NCBI GenBank assembly: GCA_036389375.1
Contig: DASVQA010000009.1
Location: 1-64,000 of the forward strand
Direction: 5' to 3'
DNA length: 64,000 nt
Source of the DNA: QHXQ01 sp036389375
Lineage (GTDB): Bacteria; Acidobacteriota; Blastocatellia; Pyrinomonadales; Pyrinomonadaceae
Shown here piece by piece: positions 33,062 through 42,635 of the stretch (within the stretch, counting starts at the first letter, position 1; each line of letters begins with the position of its first letter). The position numbers and the translations under genes were made by a program. The notes beneath the pieces are model-generated. The model did not search any database and was not told the DNA's origin. It saw only the letters and a program-made list of their open reading frames with translations.

Positions 33062-35197
33062 ATGAGCAGACTGATAAGCTGGATCATCAACATTCTTATG
33101 CTGTGCGCCCTGATCGCGCCGCCTCGTGCGGTGCTCATCGCCAAGTCGCTGCAAACCAAAACGCCCGATAAATATGGCGCTAAACTGCACCTCTTTGAGC
33201 AGTTTGTTGAAGGTCAGATGAAGAAGGATAAGATTCCGGGTCTGACCATCGGATTCAACAAAGACGACTACACATGGGTGAAGGGGTTCGGCTACGCCGA
33301 CCTTGAAAATAAGGTTCCGGCGACAGCAGAGTCCGCATACCGTTTGGCCTCGGTCACTAAAACAATGACCGGGACGGCCATCATGCAGTTAGCAGAGCGC
33401 GGGAAGATCAAGTTCGACGAAGAAATTCAAACTTATGTGCCGTATTACCCCAAACAGAAATGGCCTGTCACCGTCCGCCAACTGCTTGTACATCTGGGCG
33501 GGGGGCAGACCGGCTCCGGCATCGGCCCGGAGTACGTCACGCCCCGCGAGGTGGTGGCGAGGATCGCCAAGTATCCGATTCAAAATGAGCCGGGCGTGAA
33601 GTTCGACTATCAGACGAGCGGTTACAACCTGCTGGGTGCGGCCATTGAAGAGGTGTCGGGTAAGTCTTTCGGCGCATACCTGCGTGAAAATATCTGGGCA
33701 CCGATGGGCATGAAGGACACGCGCATGGACGACGTGCGGGATTTAATTCCGAACCGCGTGCGCGGTTATACGCTGGTCAAAGGGGAGATTAAGAACGCAC
33801 CGTTTCTCGATGTCAGTTCACGCTTCGGCGGCGGCGGCGCAAACGGCACCGTGCCCGATCTTCTGCGCTGGGCGAGCAACATCCAGCGCGCGGGCATACT
33901 GTCGCAGTCCTCGCTTGATCTGATGTTCACGCCCGTCGCCAACAAGAGCGGGCATTTCGTTGGGATTGACGACGACGCGTGGCATTACACGCTCGGTTGG
34001 CAAGTGTTTCCGGTCAACGGGCAGTTCGTTTTCTATCAGGACGGCGGGCAGACCGGCACGAACACGATGGTGTTGCACATCCCCTCCGAGAATTTATCCA
34101 TCGCCTTTGCCTGCAACCTGCAAGAGATAGATCGAATGCCATATGTGCAGCGCCTCTACGAGGCGGTCACGGATCAGCCTTGGGATATTTCCGTCTACAC
34201 GAAGGACAAGTATGACGAAGCGCTTTATAGGGCGCTGAGCAGTACCTTTAATTACGGCTCACTGCACTTTGACCAGACCAAGCAGGCTTACGCCACCGAC
34301 GCACAGGAGTTGGCCAAAGGCTTCAGCTATTTTAACAAGCTCGTCAGCCGCGAATCGTTGCAGGCTGCTTTCGAGCAGACGGTCACAGCCATCAACGATG
34401 GTCGCCACCCGGTCGCCGGTGTCCCGTTCATCAAAGTCGGCTCTTACATGGCCATGAGTTTGCGCAACAAATACGGCGCGGGGCGAATGAGCAAGTATCG
34501 CTCGATGGGGGCGATTCCGTTTTTCGCTGACTACATAGAGATGTACAAAGCGAACCCGCAACACCCGGCAGAGTTGCGTTTCGGCGAGCCTTTCGAAAGG
34601 CTCGTAGAACGGTGGAATCAGGACTGGACGAAAACATGGAATGACTACACCCGGCACTTCACTCCCGCCGCCGGCTCGGATTTGAACAACATCGAAGCGA
34701 ACCTCGGCAAAATCTTCTCCGGCGCGGAAATTTATCCGAACCTAATCGGGCCGCTTCTCGCAATACGCCAATCCCTGGCGGCTCAGAAAGATTTTGTGAA
34801 GGCGGCCGAAGCGGCAAAGATAGCGGCTAAATTTTACCCACAATCTGATGCTACCAACACATATTATGCGATAAGCCTGATCGTCCTCGGCGAGAAAGAC
34901 GAAGCGCGCGCATCACTCAAGAGGGCCGCGGCTATTAACCAGAGAGGGATCGCCAGTGCCAAAACCCTTAATCAAATTGCCTTGGCTTTAGCCGGAATAG
35001 ATAAGCTGGAAGCCGGGATCGAATGGTTAAAGCTGGCCACGGAGATTTACCCCAAAGAAGCACCGCTCTACAGTAGCCTCGGAGATTTTTACCGGAAACA
35101 AGGGCGACGAGAGCAAGCCGTCGAATCTTACAAGAAGGCGCTTGAGATCGATCCGACCTTTGAACATGCCAAAGAAATGCTAAAGGAGCAACTGTAG
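33062..35197 (+). CDS. secreted serine hydrolase (beta-lactamase/S12 family) with C-terminal TPRs
   Basis: 711 residues; hydrophobic N-terminus (WIINILMLCALIAPPRAVL) as export signal. The S12 catalytic set is visible: ASVTKTMTG (SxxK, about residue 97), YQTSGYNLLGAAI (YxN) and a third motif around DGGQTGTN. This is the class C beta-lactamase/D-Ala-D-Ala peptidase/esterase fold. From about residue 560 it carries TPR helices (AAEAAKIAAKFYPQ, LYSSLGDFYRKQGRREQAVE). A GGAGAG site precedes the start. Substrate unknown. Confidence 0.9.
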   Translation: MSRLISWIINILMLCALIAPPRAVLIAKSLQTKTPDKYGAKLHLFEQFVEGQMKKDKIPGLTIGFNKDDYTWVKGFGYADLENKVPATAESAYRLASVTKTMTGTAIMQLAERGKIKFDEEIQTYVPYYPKQKWPVTVRQLLVHLGGGQTGSGIGPEYVTPREVVARIAKYPIQNEPGVKFDYQTSGYNLLGAAIEEVSGKSFGAYLRENIWAPMGMKDTRMDDVRDLIPNRVRGYTLVKGEIKNAPFLDVSSRFGGGGANGTVPDLLRWASNIQRAGILSQSSLDLMFTPVANKSGHFVGIDDDAWHYTLGWQVFPVNGQFVFYQDGGQTGTNTMVLHIPSENLSIAFACNLQEIDRMPYVQRLYEAVTDQPWDISVYTKDKYDEALYRALSSTFNYGSLHFDQTKQAYATDAQELAKGFSYFNKLVSRESLQAAFEQTVTAINDGRHPVAGVPFIKVGSYMAMSLRNKYGAGRMSKYRSMGAIPFFADYIEMYKANPQHPAELRFGEPFERLVERWNQDWTKTWNDYTRHFTPAAGSDLNNIEANLGKIFSGAEIYPNLIGPLLAIRQSLAAQKDFVKAAEAAKIAAKFYPQSDATNTYYAISLIVLGEKDEARASLKRAAAINQRGIASAKTLNQIALALAGIDKLEAGIEWLKLATEIYPKEAPLYSSLGDFYRKQGRREQAVESYKKALEIDPTFEHAKEMLKEQL

Positions 35198-35292
35198 CCT
35201 GTGTAAGCTTTCCATCAAAGAACGGCCCGTTACTCCACAGCGAAGTCGCTATTCCGCCTCACGTCCGATGCCTGTGCTGCGGCAAGCATCTA

Positions 35293-36135
35293 CTACTTAC
35301 CTGCCGCCGGCTTGAACAATGCACGGAAAGCTTTGAGCGCGGCCGGGTGATAGATCGTCGAATGTTTTTCATCCGGCATCGGCTCGTAATGCCAACGCAG
35401 ACCGGCCGGCGCATGCTTGCCGAGAATGTCCGCGAAGCGTTGCGTGGCATCTCTGTCATCGCTGCTGCTCGCAAGGTACAACGTTTTCTGTATCTTCGGA
35501 CGCGCGCGTAGCCGCTCGCCTGCCCCCTCGACCAGTTTTTGATTGTTCCACCACAGGCTGGGGTCGAAAGCGATGTAGGTGTCGAACAGGTCGGGTTCGA
35601 GCAGAAAAGTCTCGACAACGAAAAGCCCGGCGAGGGACTCGCCCACAATCGCCGTCTCGTTGGTCGTGTGGTAGCGGCGCTTGATCTGCGGCATCAACTC
35701 GTCGCGGATGAATCTTCTAAACGCCGCTGAGCCGCCCACACGCGGGGCAATCTTTTTATCGTCCTCATTTTCGGTGGGGCCGGTCATGTCGCGGCGACGC
35801 TGGGTATTTTCAATCCCCACCAGCAGGAACGGCCGCATCGTGCCGTTGCCGACTGACACCTGCACGAGACCCGCCACGTGCAAAAAGTCTTCGGCTATGC
35901 CGCCATCCGGCATGTACAGCACCGGCAAACTCGTGGCGGCAGCTTCTGCATAGCCGGGTGGCACATAGACATTGATGCGCCGTATTTCATTCAGAGCTTT
36001 TGAATTGATTGTGAACGTCTCACCAATAACCAGCGGCTCGGACTGAGCAGCCGCATCCGCGCGCGCCTGACCGTCTGCGCACGTGAAGAACGCCAGCATG
36101 AAACACAGGGCGTAAAATCTCGAAAGTTTTTGCAA
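35293..36135 (-). CDS. secreted esterase, alpha/beta-hydrolase fold (Esterase D/Fes type)
   Basis: 280 residues with signal peptide MQKLSRFYALCFMLAFFTCA. The PF00756-type pattern: RRINVYVPPGYAEA, LPVLYMPDGGI, PFLLVGIENTQRRRDMT, then the nucleophile elbow AIVGESLAGLFV. DDRDATQRF holds a possible acid and MPDEKHSTIYH the catalytic His. Members include enterobactin esterases and acyl-ester hydrolases; the substrate cannot be told here. Confidence 0.88.
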   Translation of the reverse strand: MQKLSRFYALCFMLAFFTCADGQARADAAAQSEPLVIGETFTINSKALNEIRRINVYVPPGYAEAAATSLPVLYMPDGGIAEDFLHVAGLVQVSVGNGTMRPFLLVGIENTQRRRDMTGPTENEDDKKIAPRVGGSAAFRRFIRDELMPQIKRRYHTTNETAIVGESLAGLFVVETFLLEPDLFDTYIAFDPSLWWNNQKLVEGAGERLRARPKIQKTLYLASSSDDRDATQRFADILGKHAPAGLRWHYEPMPDEKHSTIYHPAALKAFRALFKPAAGK

Positions 36136-36299
36136 GTTTGTTTCGCCTCTTCGCGGACGTTAAGGACAAAGTGAAACTGACGAGCGTCCAAATTGACCAG
36201 CGCCGCGAGAACCCGCAAGGCTTAGAGTCAAGACGTATCTTGAAGTGGGTTGCTGCTGCTGCTGTCGCGCTCCGGCCGAATTAGTTGTTCGCCGGCTCT

Positions 36300-37151
36300 C
36301 TATTTTTGCCTCATCCGCCTGCCACGGAACGAAATTGTCTCGCCGGGCTGCATCTCGTAGAAAGGTATCTTCAGCCGCTTCAGCTCGGCGGCAAACTCCG
36401 AGGCGTTCTCGGCGATGCCGGGGAAGGTGGCGTAGTGCTGCGGGATCGCGAGTTGCGCGCGGACTGATTGCGCGGCCCGCGCGGCCATGCGCGGCTCCAT
36501 GCCGAAGTGGCCGCCGATGTTGAGTAGTGCCAGATCGATCTGGTACTGCTCGCCGATAGTCTCCATGTCTTTGAAGTACGCCGTGTCGCCGGAATGATAG
36601 ATGGTCGGGCCGTCCTTGATGATGATGACGAAGCCTGCGGGGTTTCCGCCGTATGCCCGCTCAGGCTCGGTCGGGCCGGCCTTCGGGTTGAAGACGCTGC
36701 TCGAATGGACGGCGGGCGTCATTGCGACCGTCACCTCGCCGTCGGCGATCTTGATCTCGCCGCCGATGCCCATGATCGCATCCGTCTCGGCTTGCTTGGC
36801 GGGGAAGTCTGCGAGTTTGACGAGATTGCCGGCCAACTCTGGGTTGCAGATGAGCGCCGCCCCGGTCTTCTTCGCTATCTCGACGGCGTCGCCCACGTGA
36901 TCGCGGTGCCCGTGCGTCAGCAAAATGTAGTCAACTTTCGGGACGGATGCCAGCGGGTCTTTGCCGTCCTTCGCTTCCGGGTTGGAAGGGTTTCTCAGCC
37001 ACGGATCAATAAGCAGAACTTTGCCCTTCGGCGTCGTGACGGAAAATGCCGCGTGCCCGAACCACCTGACTTTCGTCTCCTGCGCGCTTGCCCGATGAAC
37101 GGCACCAAGCGTAAGCATGGATAAAGCTGCAAACAGGACGAACATCTTCAT
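36300..37151 (-). CDS. secreted metallo-beta-lactamase-fold hydrolase (UPF0173-like)
   Basis: 283 residues with signal peptide (MKMFVLFAALSMLTLGAVHRASA). MBL-fold metal motifs: VRWFGHAAFSV, LTHGHRDHVGDA (HxHxDH), PAVHSSS, YHSGDTAYF and IPQHYATFPG. The arrangement matches the YtkL/UPF0173 metal-dependent hydrolase family, here with an added export signal. Substrate unknown. Confidence 0.9.
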   Translation of the reverse strand: MKMFVLFAALSMLTLGAVHRASAQETKVRWFGHAAFSVTTPKGKVLLIDPWLRNPSNPEAKDGKDPLASVPKVDYILLTHGHRDHVGDAVEIAKKTGAALICNPELAGNLVKLADFPAKQAETDAIMGIGGEIKIADGEVTVAMTPAVHSSSVFNPKAGPTEPERAYGGNPAGFVIIIKDGPTIYHSGDTAYFKDMETIGEQYQIDLALLNIGGHFGMEPRMAARAAQSVRAQLAIPQHYATFPGIAENASEFAAELKRLKIPFYEMQPGETISFRGRRMRQK

Positions 37152-37230
37152 AATTATCTCCTCTTGAGGATGTAGTTGACGCCGGGATTAGTGCGGTTGC
37201 CCTCCGGTAATCGCGCAGTAAGCATGCGGT

Positions 37231-38559
37231 TCACAGATACGACAGCAGCGGGTTTCGGCTCCGCGTCTTCACGCCCGCGTACCACTTGCAGGCAGGATAG
37301 CAGAGCGCGACGACGAAGATCCAAACGCTCCAGACGACGCCTAAGCCGTAGCCGTAGCCGGGCGGGTGGCCCGTTAAGACACCGCCGTTCGGGAACTCCG
37401 TGAACCACCACCGCCAATCCCCGCCGCTCGCGCCGGAGAAGATGAGGGCCAGCAGGTGAATGAGCGCGATGTGCAGCAAGAAATAGAAGAACGGAACACG
37501 ACCATATACATCCAGCACGCCCCGCGTTCGCTTAAACACCGCCCGCCCTTCGGCGGCTTCGATTGCGGCCATGACGAGTGCTGAAATGCCCAACGTCGCC
37601 AGCAGGAAGAGCAGCGACGGCGGATACTTTTGGACGTTGAAGAAACATAGCAGCGTCCGCCACCAGTTCGCTTGTGCCGTCCACCGGACGGGATCGCCGT
37701 AAAGGTTGCTCAACCGCAGCAGGGCGAAGGCGGCGAGCAGCGCGCCTCCCGCGCGGAGTTCAAACCGTTGCCGCTCCTTTCGCTCTTTGAGCCACACGCT
37801 CCCGCAGGCGTACCCGAGCGCCATGACCCCGACCCAGGGCAGCAGCGGGTACGCGACGACGACGATGGGCGGATTCGGCGGCGCGCCGGTAGCCAGACCC
37901 GGAACGTGCAAGAGATGCCATAGCCAGCCGAGCCGGCCAAGGCTCGCCGCCGTCACTCCGTCAAGCGCGTTGTGTCCGAGGATCAGCAGCGCACCGATCA
38001 GCAGATTCCAGCGAACGCGCAAGTGGATGAGCGCCGCCATGATCATCATCGAAGCGCCGATGGTCCAGATCACTTCAAGAAGCTGCACGTCCCAGCGCCA
38101 GTTGAAGTTGAAGACGAGCTGCACGAGCGTCAGTTCGACGATGACGAGCCAGAGGCCGCGCGTGAAGAGCAGGTAGGCGAGCTGTCGTTCGGTCTTTCGC
38201 CGGCGCTGAAGAAAGATGGATGTGCCGGCGAGGAACACAAAGACCGGGGCGCAGAGGTGCGTCGCCCAGCGAGTCAGGTACAGCATGACCGTCGTGTGCT
38301 GCGGGTCGAGAGGATTGCCGGCCCAATTCGTGAAGAACTCGCGCGTGTGATCGAGCGCCATCAGCACCATGACGAAGCCGCGCAGCGCATCGACGACGGT
38401 CACGCGCGACCGGGCGGATGTTGCGCTAGCGGCGCTGCTTGTCGAAACGCTCATGTCTTTGCCAGACCCCGGCCCCAAACTGGAACGCACAGGTGCTGTT
38501 TGCGCTTTTGCTGTCTGCGCTTTTTCGGAGCGTGCGCTTGTGATTCGCTGAGTCGCCAT
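37231..38559 (-). CDS. DUF1624/heparan-alpha-glucosaminide N-acetyltransferase-like membrane protein
   Basis: 442 residues from the ATG at 38559; an ATG at 38454 is about equally plausible because the first 35 residues (KAQTAKAQTAPV repeats) look non-conserved. The conserved start of the family follows: VTVVDALRGFVMVLMALDHT, then WATHLCAPVFVFLAGTSIFL. About ten hydrophobic segments are present, with YGRVPFFYFLLHIALIHLLA near the C-terminus. Related to HGSNAT-type transmembrane acyltransferases. Its 5' end faces the MocR regulator, and a candidate MocR operator lies between the two. Confidence 0.82.
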   Translation of the reverse strand: MATQRITSARSEKAQTAKAQTAPVRSSLGPGSGKDMSVSTSSAASATSARSRVTVVDALRGFVMVLMALDHTREFFTNWAGNPLDPQHTTVMLYLTRWATHLCAPVFVFLAGTSIFLQRRRKTERQLAYLLFTRGLWLVIVELTLVQLVFNFNWRWDVQLLEVIWTIGASMMIMAALIHLRVRWNLLIGALLILGHNALDGVTAASLGRLGWLWHLLHVPGLATGAPPNPPIVVVAYPLLPWVGVMALGYACGSVWLKERKERQRFELRAGGALLAAFALLRLSNLYGDPVRWTAQANWWRTLLCFFNVQKYPPSLLFLLATLGISALVMAAIEAAEGRAVFKRTRGVLDVYGRVPFFYFLLHIALIHLLALIFSGASGGDWRWWFTEFPNGGVLTGHPPGYGYGLGVVWSVWIFVVALCYPACKWYAGVKTRSRNPLLSYL

Positions 38560-38657
38560 TCTTAATATCGAAGCTGCGCCGGTAGAAGCTCGCAGCTTAT
38601 GACTTCTAAAGATTCGTAACGTGTGTATCGCAATGCTGAGCTTACACTTGGAGTGGT

Positions 38658-38701
38658 ACAATTGGTAGAGCCATTAATGATTGATTGCTTTAGACCAATT
38701 G
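38658..38701. promoter_or_regulatory. candidate MocR operator, copy 1
   Basis: ACAATTGGTAGAGCCATT at 38658-38675, with CAATTGGT (38659-38666) mirrored by ACCAATTG (38694-38701). It lies between the divergent DUF1624 and MocR genes, ending 8 bases before the MocR start. The same 18 bases recur at 41932-41949. Confidence 0.6.
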
Positions 38702-38708
38702 CTGCTAT

Positions 38709-40190
38709 ATGCCTAAAACTGTCAGTTCGCTTGAGCTTACGCTGAGTAGCCGGCTGCCACAGCAGACCCTCACGGACTGGCTGTATGCAGAGTTGCGCAA
38801 CTCGATCTTAGAAGGTCGCCTCAGGTCTGGTACCCGCTTGCCGGCATCAAGGGATTTTGCGCGGCTGCATGGTGTGTCGCGGGGCACAGTCGTGAGTGCG
38901 TTCGAGCGCCTACAGGCGGAAGGGTACTTATCCTCGCGCGTCGGCTCGGGCACGTGGGTGAGTCGGCGCGCAGCGGCGGGTGCCCCTTTGCGCGCAGAAC
39001 GTCAGGTGCCGCCAGCTTATGTCCGCCGGGTGATTTCAGCTTACGCCCGTCCAAAACCTTTCGTGGACTTGCCCGCGACGGAAGGCGTCCGCCCTTTTCA
39101 AATGCGAGACCCCGCCCTCTCCGAGTTCCCCGCAAAGCTTTGGGGTCAATTGGTCGCGCGCCGGGCGCGAACCTTCAGGTCGTGGGTGCGGGCGGAGGAC
39201 GACGGGCGCGGATACCGTCCCCTGCGCGAGGCCATCGCACATTATTTAGGCTCGTCCCGGGGCGCGAGATGTAGTGCCGATCAAGTGATCATCGTTTCCG
39301 GGGTGCAACAGGCGCTTGATCTCTTAGCGCGCCTCCTCTTGAAGCGCGACGACCCCGTATGGATGGAAGACCCCGGCTACTTCGGGGCCACCATGGCCTT
39401 CTCTAACGTCGGAGCGAAGATCATCCCGGTGCCGGTTGACGAGCAAGGCTTGTCTGTCTCCGCCGGGATGAAGGCGTGCAGCCACCCCCGGGGGATGTAT
39501 CTAACGCCGGCCCACCAGTTCCCGCTGGGGATGACAATGTCGCTGGAGCGCCGGATGGAAGTCCTGAGGTGCGCTGCGCGCATCGGGGCTTTCATCATCG
39601 AAGATGATTACGACAGCGAGTACCGTTTCGAAGGCCGACCCGTGCCCGCCTTGCAAAGTCTGGATCGAGGTTCAAACGTCATCTTGACGGGGTCGTTCAG
39701 CAAGCTACTGTTTCCGTCGTTACGTCTGGGCTACGTCGTCTTGCCGCCATCGCTGATCGACTATTTTCTGGCGTTCCGGCTTCAGACCGACTTCCGCTCC
39801 CTCGGCCTTGATCAGGCGGTGCTCTGCGACTTCATCGAAGGCGGCCATCTCGGACTCCATCTGCGGCGTATGCGTGACCTGTACGCCAGCCGTCTCGCGG
39901 CGCTACGCGACGGGGGCCGCCGGCACCTGCAGGGCCTACTTGAAATTTCCGACGTTCAAGCGGGCCTTTATACCTCGGCATTTCTAAAGAACGGCATGTC
40001 GTCACGACAGGCAGAGGCGTCGGCAGCGGCCCATGGGATTGATGCCGGGGCGCTCGACCGCTACACCTTGAAGCGCCCCGATCCCGAAGGGGTACTCCTC
40101 GGCTTCGCCGCCTTCGACGAGGCCACTATTAGCGCGGGACTGGCGCGGCTGGCCGCGGCGTTGAGCCGGCGCAGTGTCGCAACTCCCTGA
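38709..40190 (+). CDS. MocR-family PLP-dependent transcriptional regulator
   Basis: 493 residues. The N-terminal GntR winged helix reads LYAELRNSILEGRLRSGTRL, PASRDFARLHGVSRGTVVSA, FERLQAEGYL. A fold-type I aminotransferase domain follows from about residue 115: IIVSGVQQALDLLARLL, EDPGYFGA, IIEDDYDSEYRFEGRPVPAL and GSFSKLLFPSLRLGYVVLP, whose Lys (about residue 330) would bind PLP. MocR proteins (PdxR, GabR, TauR) sense PLP or amino compounds. The upstream inverted repeat recurs in front of the isocitrate lyase/PEP mutase-family gene. Confidence 0.92.
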   Translation: MPKTVSSLELTLSSRLPQQTLTDWLYAELRNSILEGRLRSGTRLPASRDFARLHGVSRGTVVSAFERLQAEGYLSSRVGSGTWVSRRAAAGAPLRAERQVPPAYVRRVISAYARPKPFVDLPATEGVRPFQMRDPALSEFPAKLWGQLVARRARTFRSWVRAEDDGRGYRPLREAIAHYLGSSRGARCSADQVIIVSGVQQALDLLARLLLKRDDPVWMEDPGYFGATMAFSNVGAKIIPVPVDEQGLSVSAGMKACSHPRGMYLTPAHQFPLGMTMSLERRMEVLRCAARIGAFIIEDDYDSEYRFEGRPVPALQSLDRGSNVILTGSFSKLLFPSLRLGYVVLPPSLIDYFLAFRLQTDFRSLGLDQAVLCDFIEGGHLGLHLRRMRDLYASRLAALRDGGRRHLQGLLEISDVQAGLYTSAFLKNGMSSRQAEASAAAHGIDAGALDRYTLKRPDPEGVLLGFAAFDEATISAGLARLAAALSRRSVATP

Positions 40191-40292
40191 GAACGCGCGT
40201 CGGTGACAGTCTCACATCTTGCACACGATTCAAGGTGTTATCGTTATGCTCGCGTGCCTCGTAGGCGGCAGAATTCGGTGCGCTTTGTCAGA

Positions 40293-40895
40293 TCAATCTT
40301 TCACCCGCGTGTCCGTCGCGATCCAGTTGACCTCCCAAGTCTGGCCCCCGTCGTCTGAAAACGCCTGCTCGAAGCGGCAAGAATTGGGCGTGATGTCCGA
40401 GATAACAAAACGAACCCAAATGGCTCGACCGTTAAATGTTTCCTGATCGAAGAACTCGCCCCGCCCATTTTTGAACTCACCAATCGTTGGTTGGGCCATG
40501 ACGCCGCCGTTGGCGTTGGCGAAATTGAGGCTCCACTGGCGGGATTGGGGATTGTAGAGCCGCAGGCTCAGACCCTCGAAGTGACCTGCTGGGCCATCAG
40601 CCACGAGTTCGACGAGGTTGGCGCGCCCGTTCCAAACCTTCCGCACGACCGTCGTGCCCTCATATTCGACCCACTTGGTCGAGCCGGTCAGGGGATTCAG
40701 GAGACGCCTGAGGTGCGTCTTCCAAGTCCCAATCTCGAAGTCGAAATCGTGTTGCCCGTCTCGTTCCTTGAGAGTCTGTTGAGGTTTTGTTTTCGATGCG
40801 CCCGCATTCGACTGGGCCAACCCCACGACGGGCTGCAAGACGACAATCAAGCTACACAACAGGAAATATGTCCGAATATGTTTGAGTATGTTCAT
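40293..40895 (-). CDS. secreted DUF1579-like protein
   Basis: 200 residues with signal peptide (TYFLLCSLIVVLQPVVGLAQ). The body contains QHDFDFEIGTWKTHLRRLL, EGLSLRLYNPQSRQWSLNFA and CRFEQAFSDDGGQTWEVNW, the lipocalin-like beta pattern of DUF1579-type proteins. Function unknown. It lies downstream of the isocitrate lyase-family gene on the same strand, 69 bases away. Confidence 0.8.
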   Translation of the reverse strand: MNILKHIRTYFLLCSLIVVLQPVVGLAQSNAGASKTKPQQTLKERDGQHDFDFEIGTWKTHLRRLLNPLTGSTKWVEYEGTTVVRKVWNGRANLVELVADGPAGHFEGLSLRLYNPQSRQWSLNFANANGGVMAQPTIGEFKNGRGEFFDQETFNGRAIWVRFVISDITPNSCRFEQAFSDDGGQTWEVNWIATDTRVKD

Positions 40896-40964
40896 CTCAC
40901 CTCTGTCACGGCGTTGGCCGACTCTTGGTCGTTCCCACCACAGGCTCGGAAAGCAGCCTCACGT

Positions 40965-41783
40965 CTATGCGCTCAACCATCTCTTCACGTCGGCGCTTGA
41001 CGCCAAATCTGAAGTCCAGCCGAAGTCTCCCCGCTCACGCATGTCCAAGCCCGCGCGCATCAGGGCGGTGATAGCGGCGCGCGCCAGTGCGCCCCCGGTG
41101 CTGATGCGTTTAGCGCCGGCTGCGGCCAGTTCCGTGACCGTCACGCCCTTCAGTAGCGGCGCAAGCACGTTCAGCGGCTTACTCAACGCGCCCGCGACCA
41201 GTCGAACTTCATCGAGCGTCGTAAGCCCCGGCGCGTAAAGCACGTCCGCGCCGGCCGCCTCGAACGCCTGTAGGCGGCGGATGGTGTCGTCCAGATCGTG
41301 TCTGCCATGGAGCAGGTTTTCGGCGCGGGCCGTCAGCAGGAAAGGAAAATCTAGCGACCCCGCCGCTTCGGCGGCCGCGCTAACGCGCTCCACGGCCAAT
41401 CCGAAATCGTAAATCGGATCGGAAGGGTCGCCGCTGTAGTCCTCAATCGAGCCGCCGACCACGCCCGCCTCTGCCGCCAGCAGGATGGTCGCGGCGGCTC
41501 CGGCGGGATCGCGTGCAAAGCAATTCTCCAAGTCGGCGCTGACCGGCAGCTCGGTCGCCGCGCAGATGCGGCGGCAATGTTCAAGCACCTCAGCCCGCGC
41601 GATCTGACCATCGAGCCGCCCCAGCGAGTTGGCAAAACCCGAACTCGTCGTCGCCAGCGCCTCGAACCCTAAGCCAGCGAGGAGCCGCGCCGAGCCTGCG
41701 TCCCAGGGGTTGGGGATGACGAAAGCACCCGCGCGCTCGTGCAGCGCCTTGAGCCTCTGCGCCTTTTCTGCCTGCGTGATCAT
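40965..41783 (-). CDS. isocitrate lyase/phosphoenolpyruvate mutase family protein
   Basis: 272 residues, cytoplasmic. An alpha/beta barrel of the ICL/PEPM superfamily: FVIPNPWDAGSARLLAGLGF, ALATTSSGFANSLGR, LPVSADLENCF (metal-binding acid region), GGSIEDYSGDP and FLLTARAENLL. The classical KKCGH motif of isocitrate lyase is not present, so it is more like the 2-methylisocitrate lyase/carboxyphosphonoenolpyruvate mutase-like group with unknown substrate. It is a candidate MocR target. Confidence 0.9.
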   Translation of the reverse strand: MITQAEKAQRLKALHERAGAFVIPNPWDAGSARLLAGLGFEALATTSSGFANSLGRLDGQIARAEVLEHCRRICAATELPVSADLENCFARDPAGAAATILLAAEAGVVGGSIEDYSGDPSDPIYDFGLAVERVSAAAEAAGSLDFPFLLTARAENLLHGRHDLDDTIRRLQAFEAAGADVLYAPGLTTLDEVRLVAGALSKPLNVLAPLLKGVTVTELAAAGAKRISTGGALARAAITALMRAGLDMRERGDFGWTSDLASSADVKRWLSA

Positions 41784-42166
41784 CTCGCCCTGTTTCTCTA
41801 CGGGTGTAGGTTGACTAGCTTGCCCGTTCAGCCGCGTCCGGCTCCGCGCGCCGGCAATATTTTCCGGGCCGTACCATGTGCTCAGGAGATCGCGGCGCGT
41901 GTAGCGAGCCGAATCTTATGCTTGCAGCGGCACAATTGGTAGAGCCATTTTAAGTAATTCATGCAGGCCAACTGACGTTGTATGGTTGCCTTTATTGAGG
42001 ACTTGAATGATTCCGAGGTTGCGTCAGCGCGCGGTTAATTCAGGCGTTAAACGGCTCACGAGTACACGCGTATGCGCGATTGGTTCACAGAAATAGCACC
42101 GGGCTGCGCACTTCCCGCAGGGGACGGTTTACGAGCCGAGCCCGGAATTTTGGCTGACAAGGCGGC
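41784..42166. other. gene-free region with candidate operator
   Basis: 383 bases upstream of the isocitrate lyase-family gene. Apart from the repeated MocR-type site at 41932-41974 and a short rightward frame after the ATG at 41982 that stops quickly, I see nothing. The spacing from the site to that ATG copies the layout in front of mocR, so the frame may be the stub of a lost mocR paralogue. Confidence 0.45.
41932..41974. promoter_or_regulatory. candidate MocR operator, copy 2
   Basis: ACAATTGGTAGAGCCATT at 41932-41949, identical over 18 bases to copy 1, followed by GCCAACTG at 41967-41974 at nearly the same spacing as the second half-site of copy 1. It lies 149 bases upstream of the leftward isocitrate lyase-family gene. 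Confidence 0.55.
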
Positions 42167-42430
42167 TTAGATTAACCGCTTCAACTTAATTTTAGTCTGT
42201 AGTGTTTGGCGTGCGCGCTCGATGTGCAGCCGATAGCTGCGCCCTTTGTGCTTGAACAGTTGGCGCACCTGTTCCAGCGTCAGATTTGCGGCGGGCTGTC
42301 CCTCAACGGCCGAAATAATGTCGCCCTCATGCAGTCCTGCTGCACTCGCCGGTGAACCGGCAATAATCTGTTGCACCTTAGCGAGTCGTCTGGCTCAGAT
42401 TAAACATTATTTCAAATCAGCATGGCCCTG
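42167..42430 (-). pseudogene. C-terminal PDZ fragment of an aspartyl-protease-type gene
   Basis: The frame reads RRLAKVQQIIAGSPASAAGL, then HEGDIISAVEGQPAANLTLE and ends in LKRLI. This is a PDZ domain with the carboxylate-loop region, in the form found at the C-terminus of retropepsin-like aspartyl proteases of Acidobacteriota. No protease domain or start lies upstream, so it is a truncated remnant. Confidence 0.65.
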
Positions 42431-42635
42431 AGAAACGCGAAAGCAGCTCACGTGCAGGGTAGGAGTTGGCGAGGCCGCGCGCCGCGCATGTCACCGGGCG
42501 GCGGATCAGTCGAAAGAAAGACAAGCGACGCGGCCGATTTGAGATTTGAGCGCGTTGCCCTGTTAATCTTACAAGCGGCAACCGGCGCGGAAACATGTTT
42601 CCACGCCGGTTGTTGTTTGACCACTATGTTCTGCG

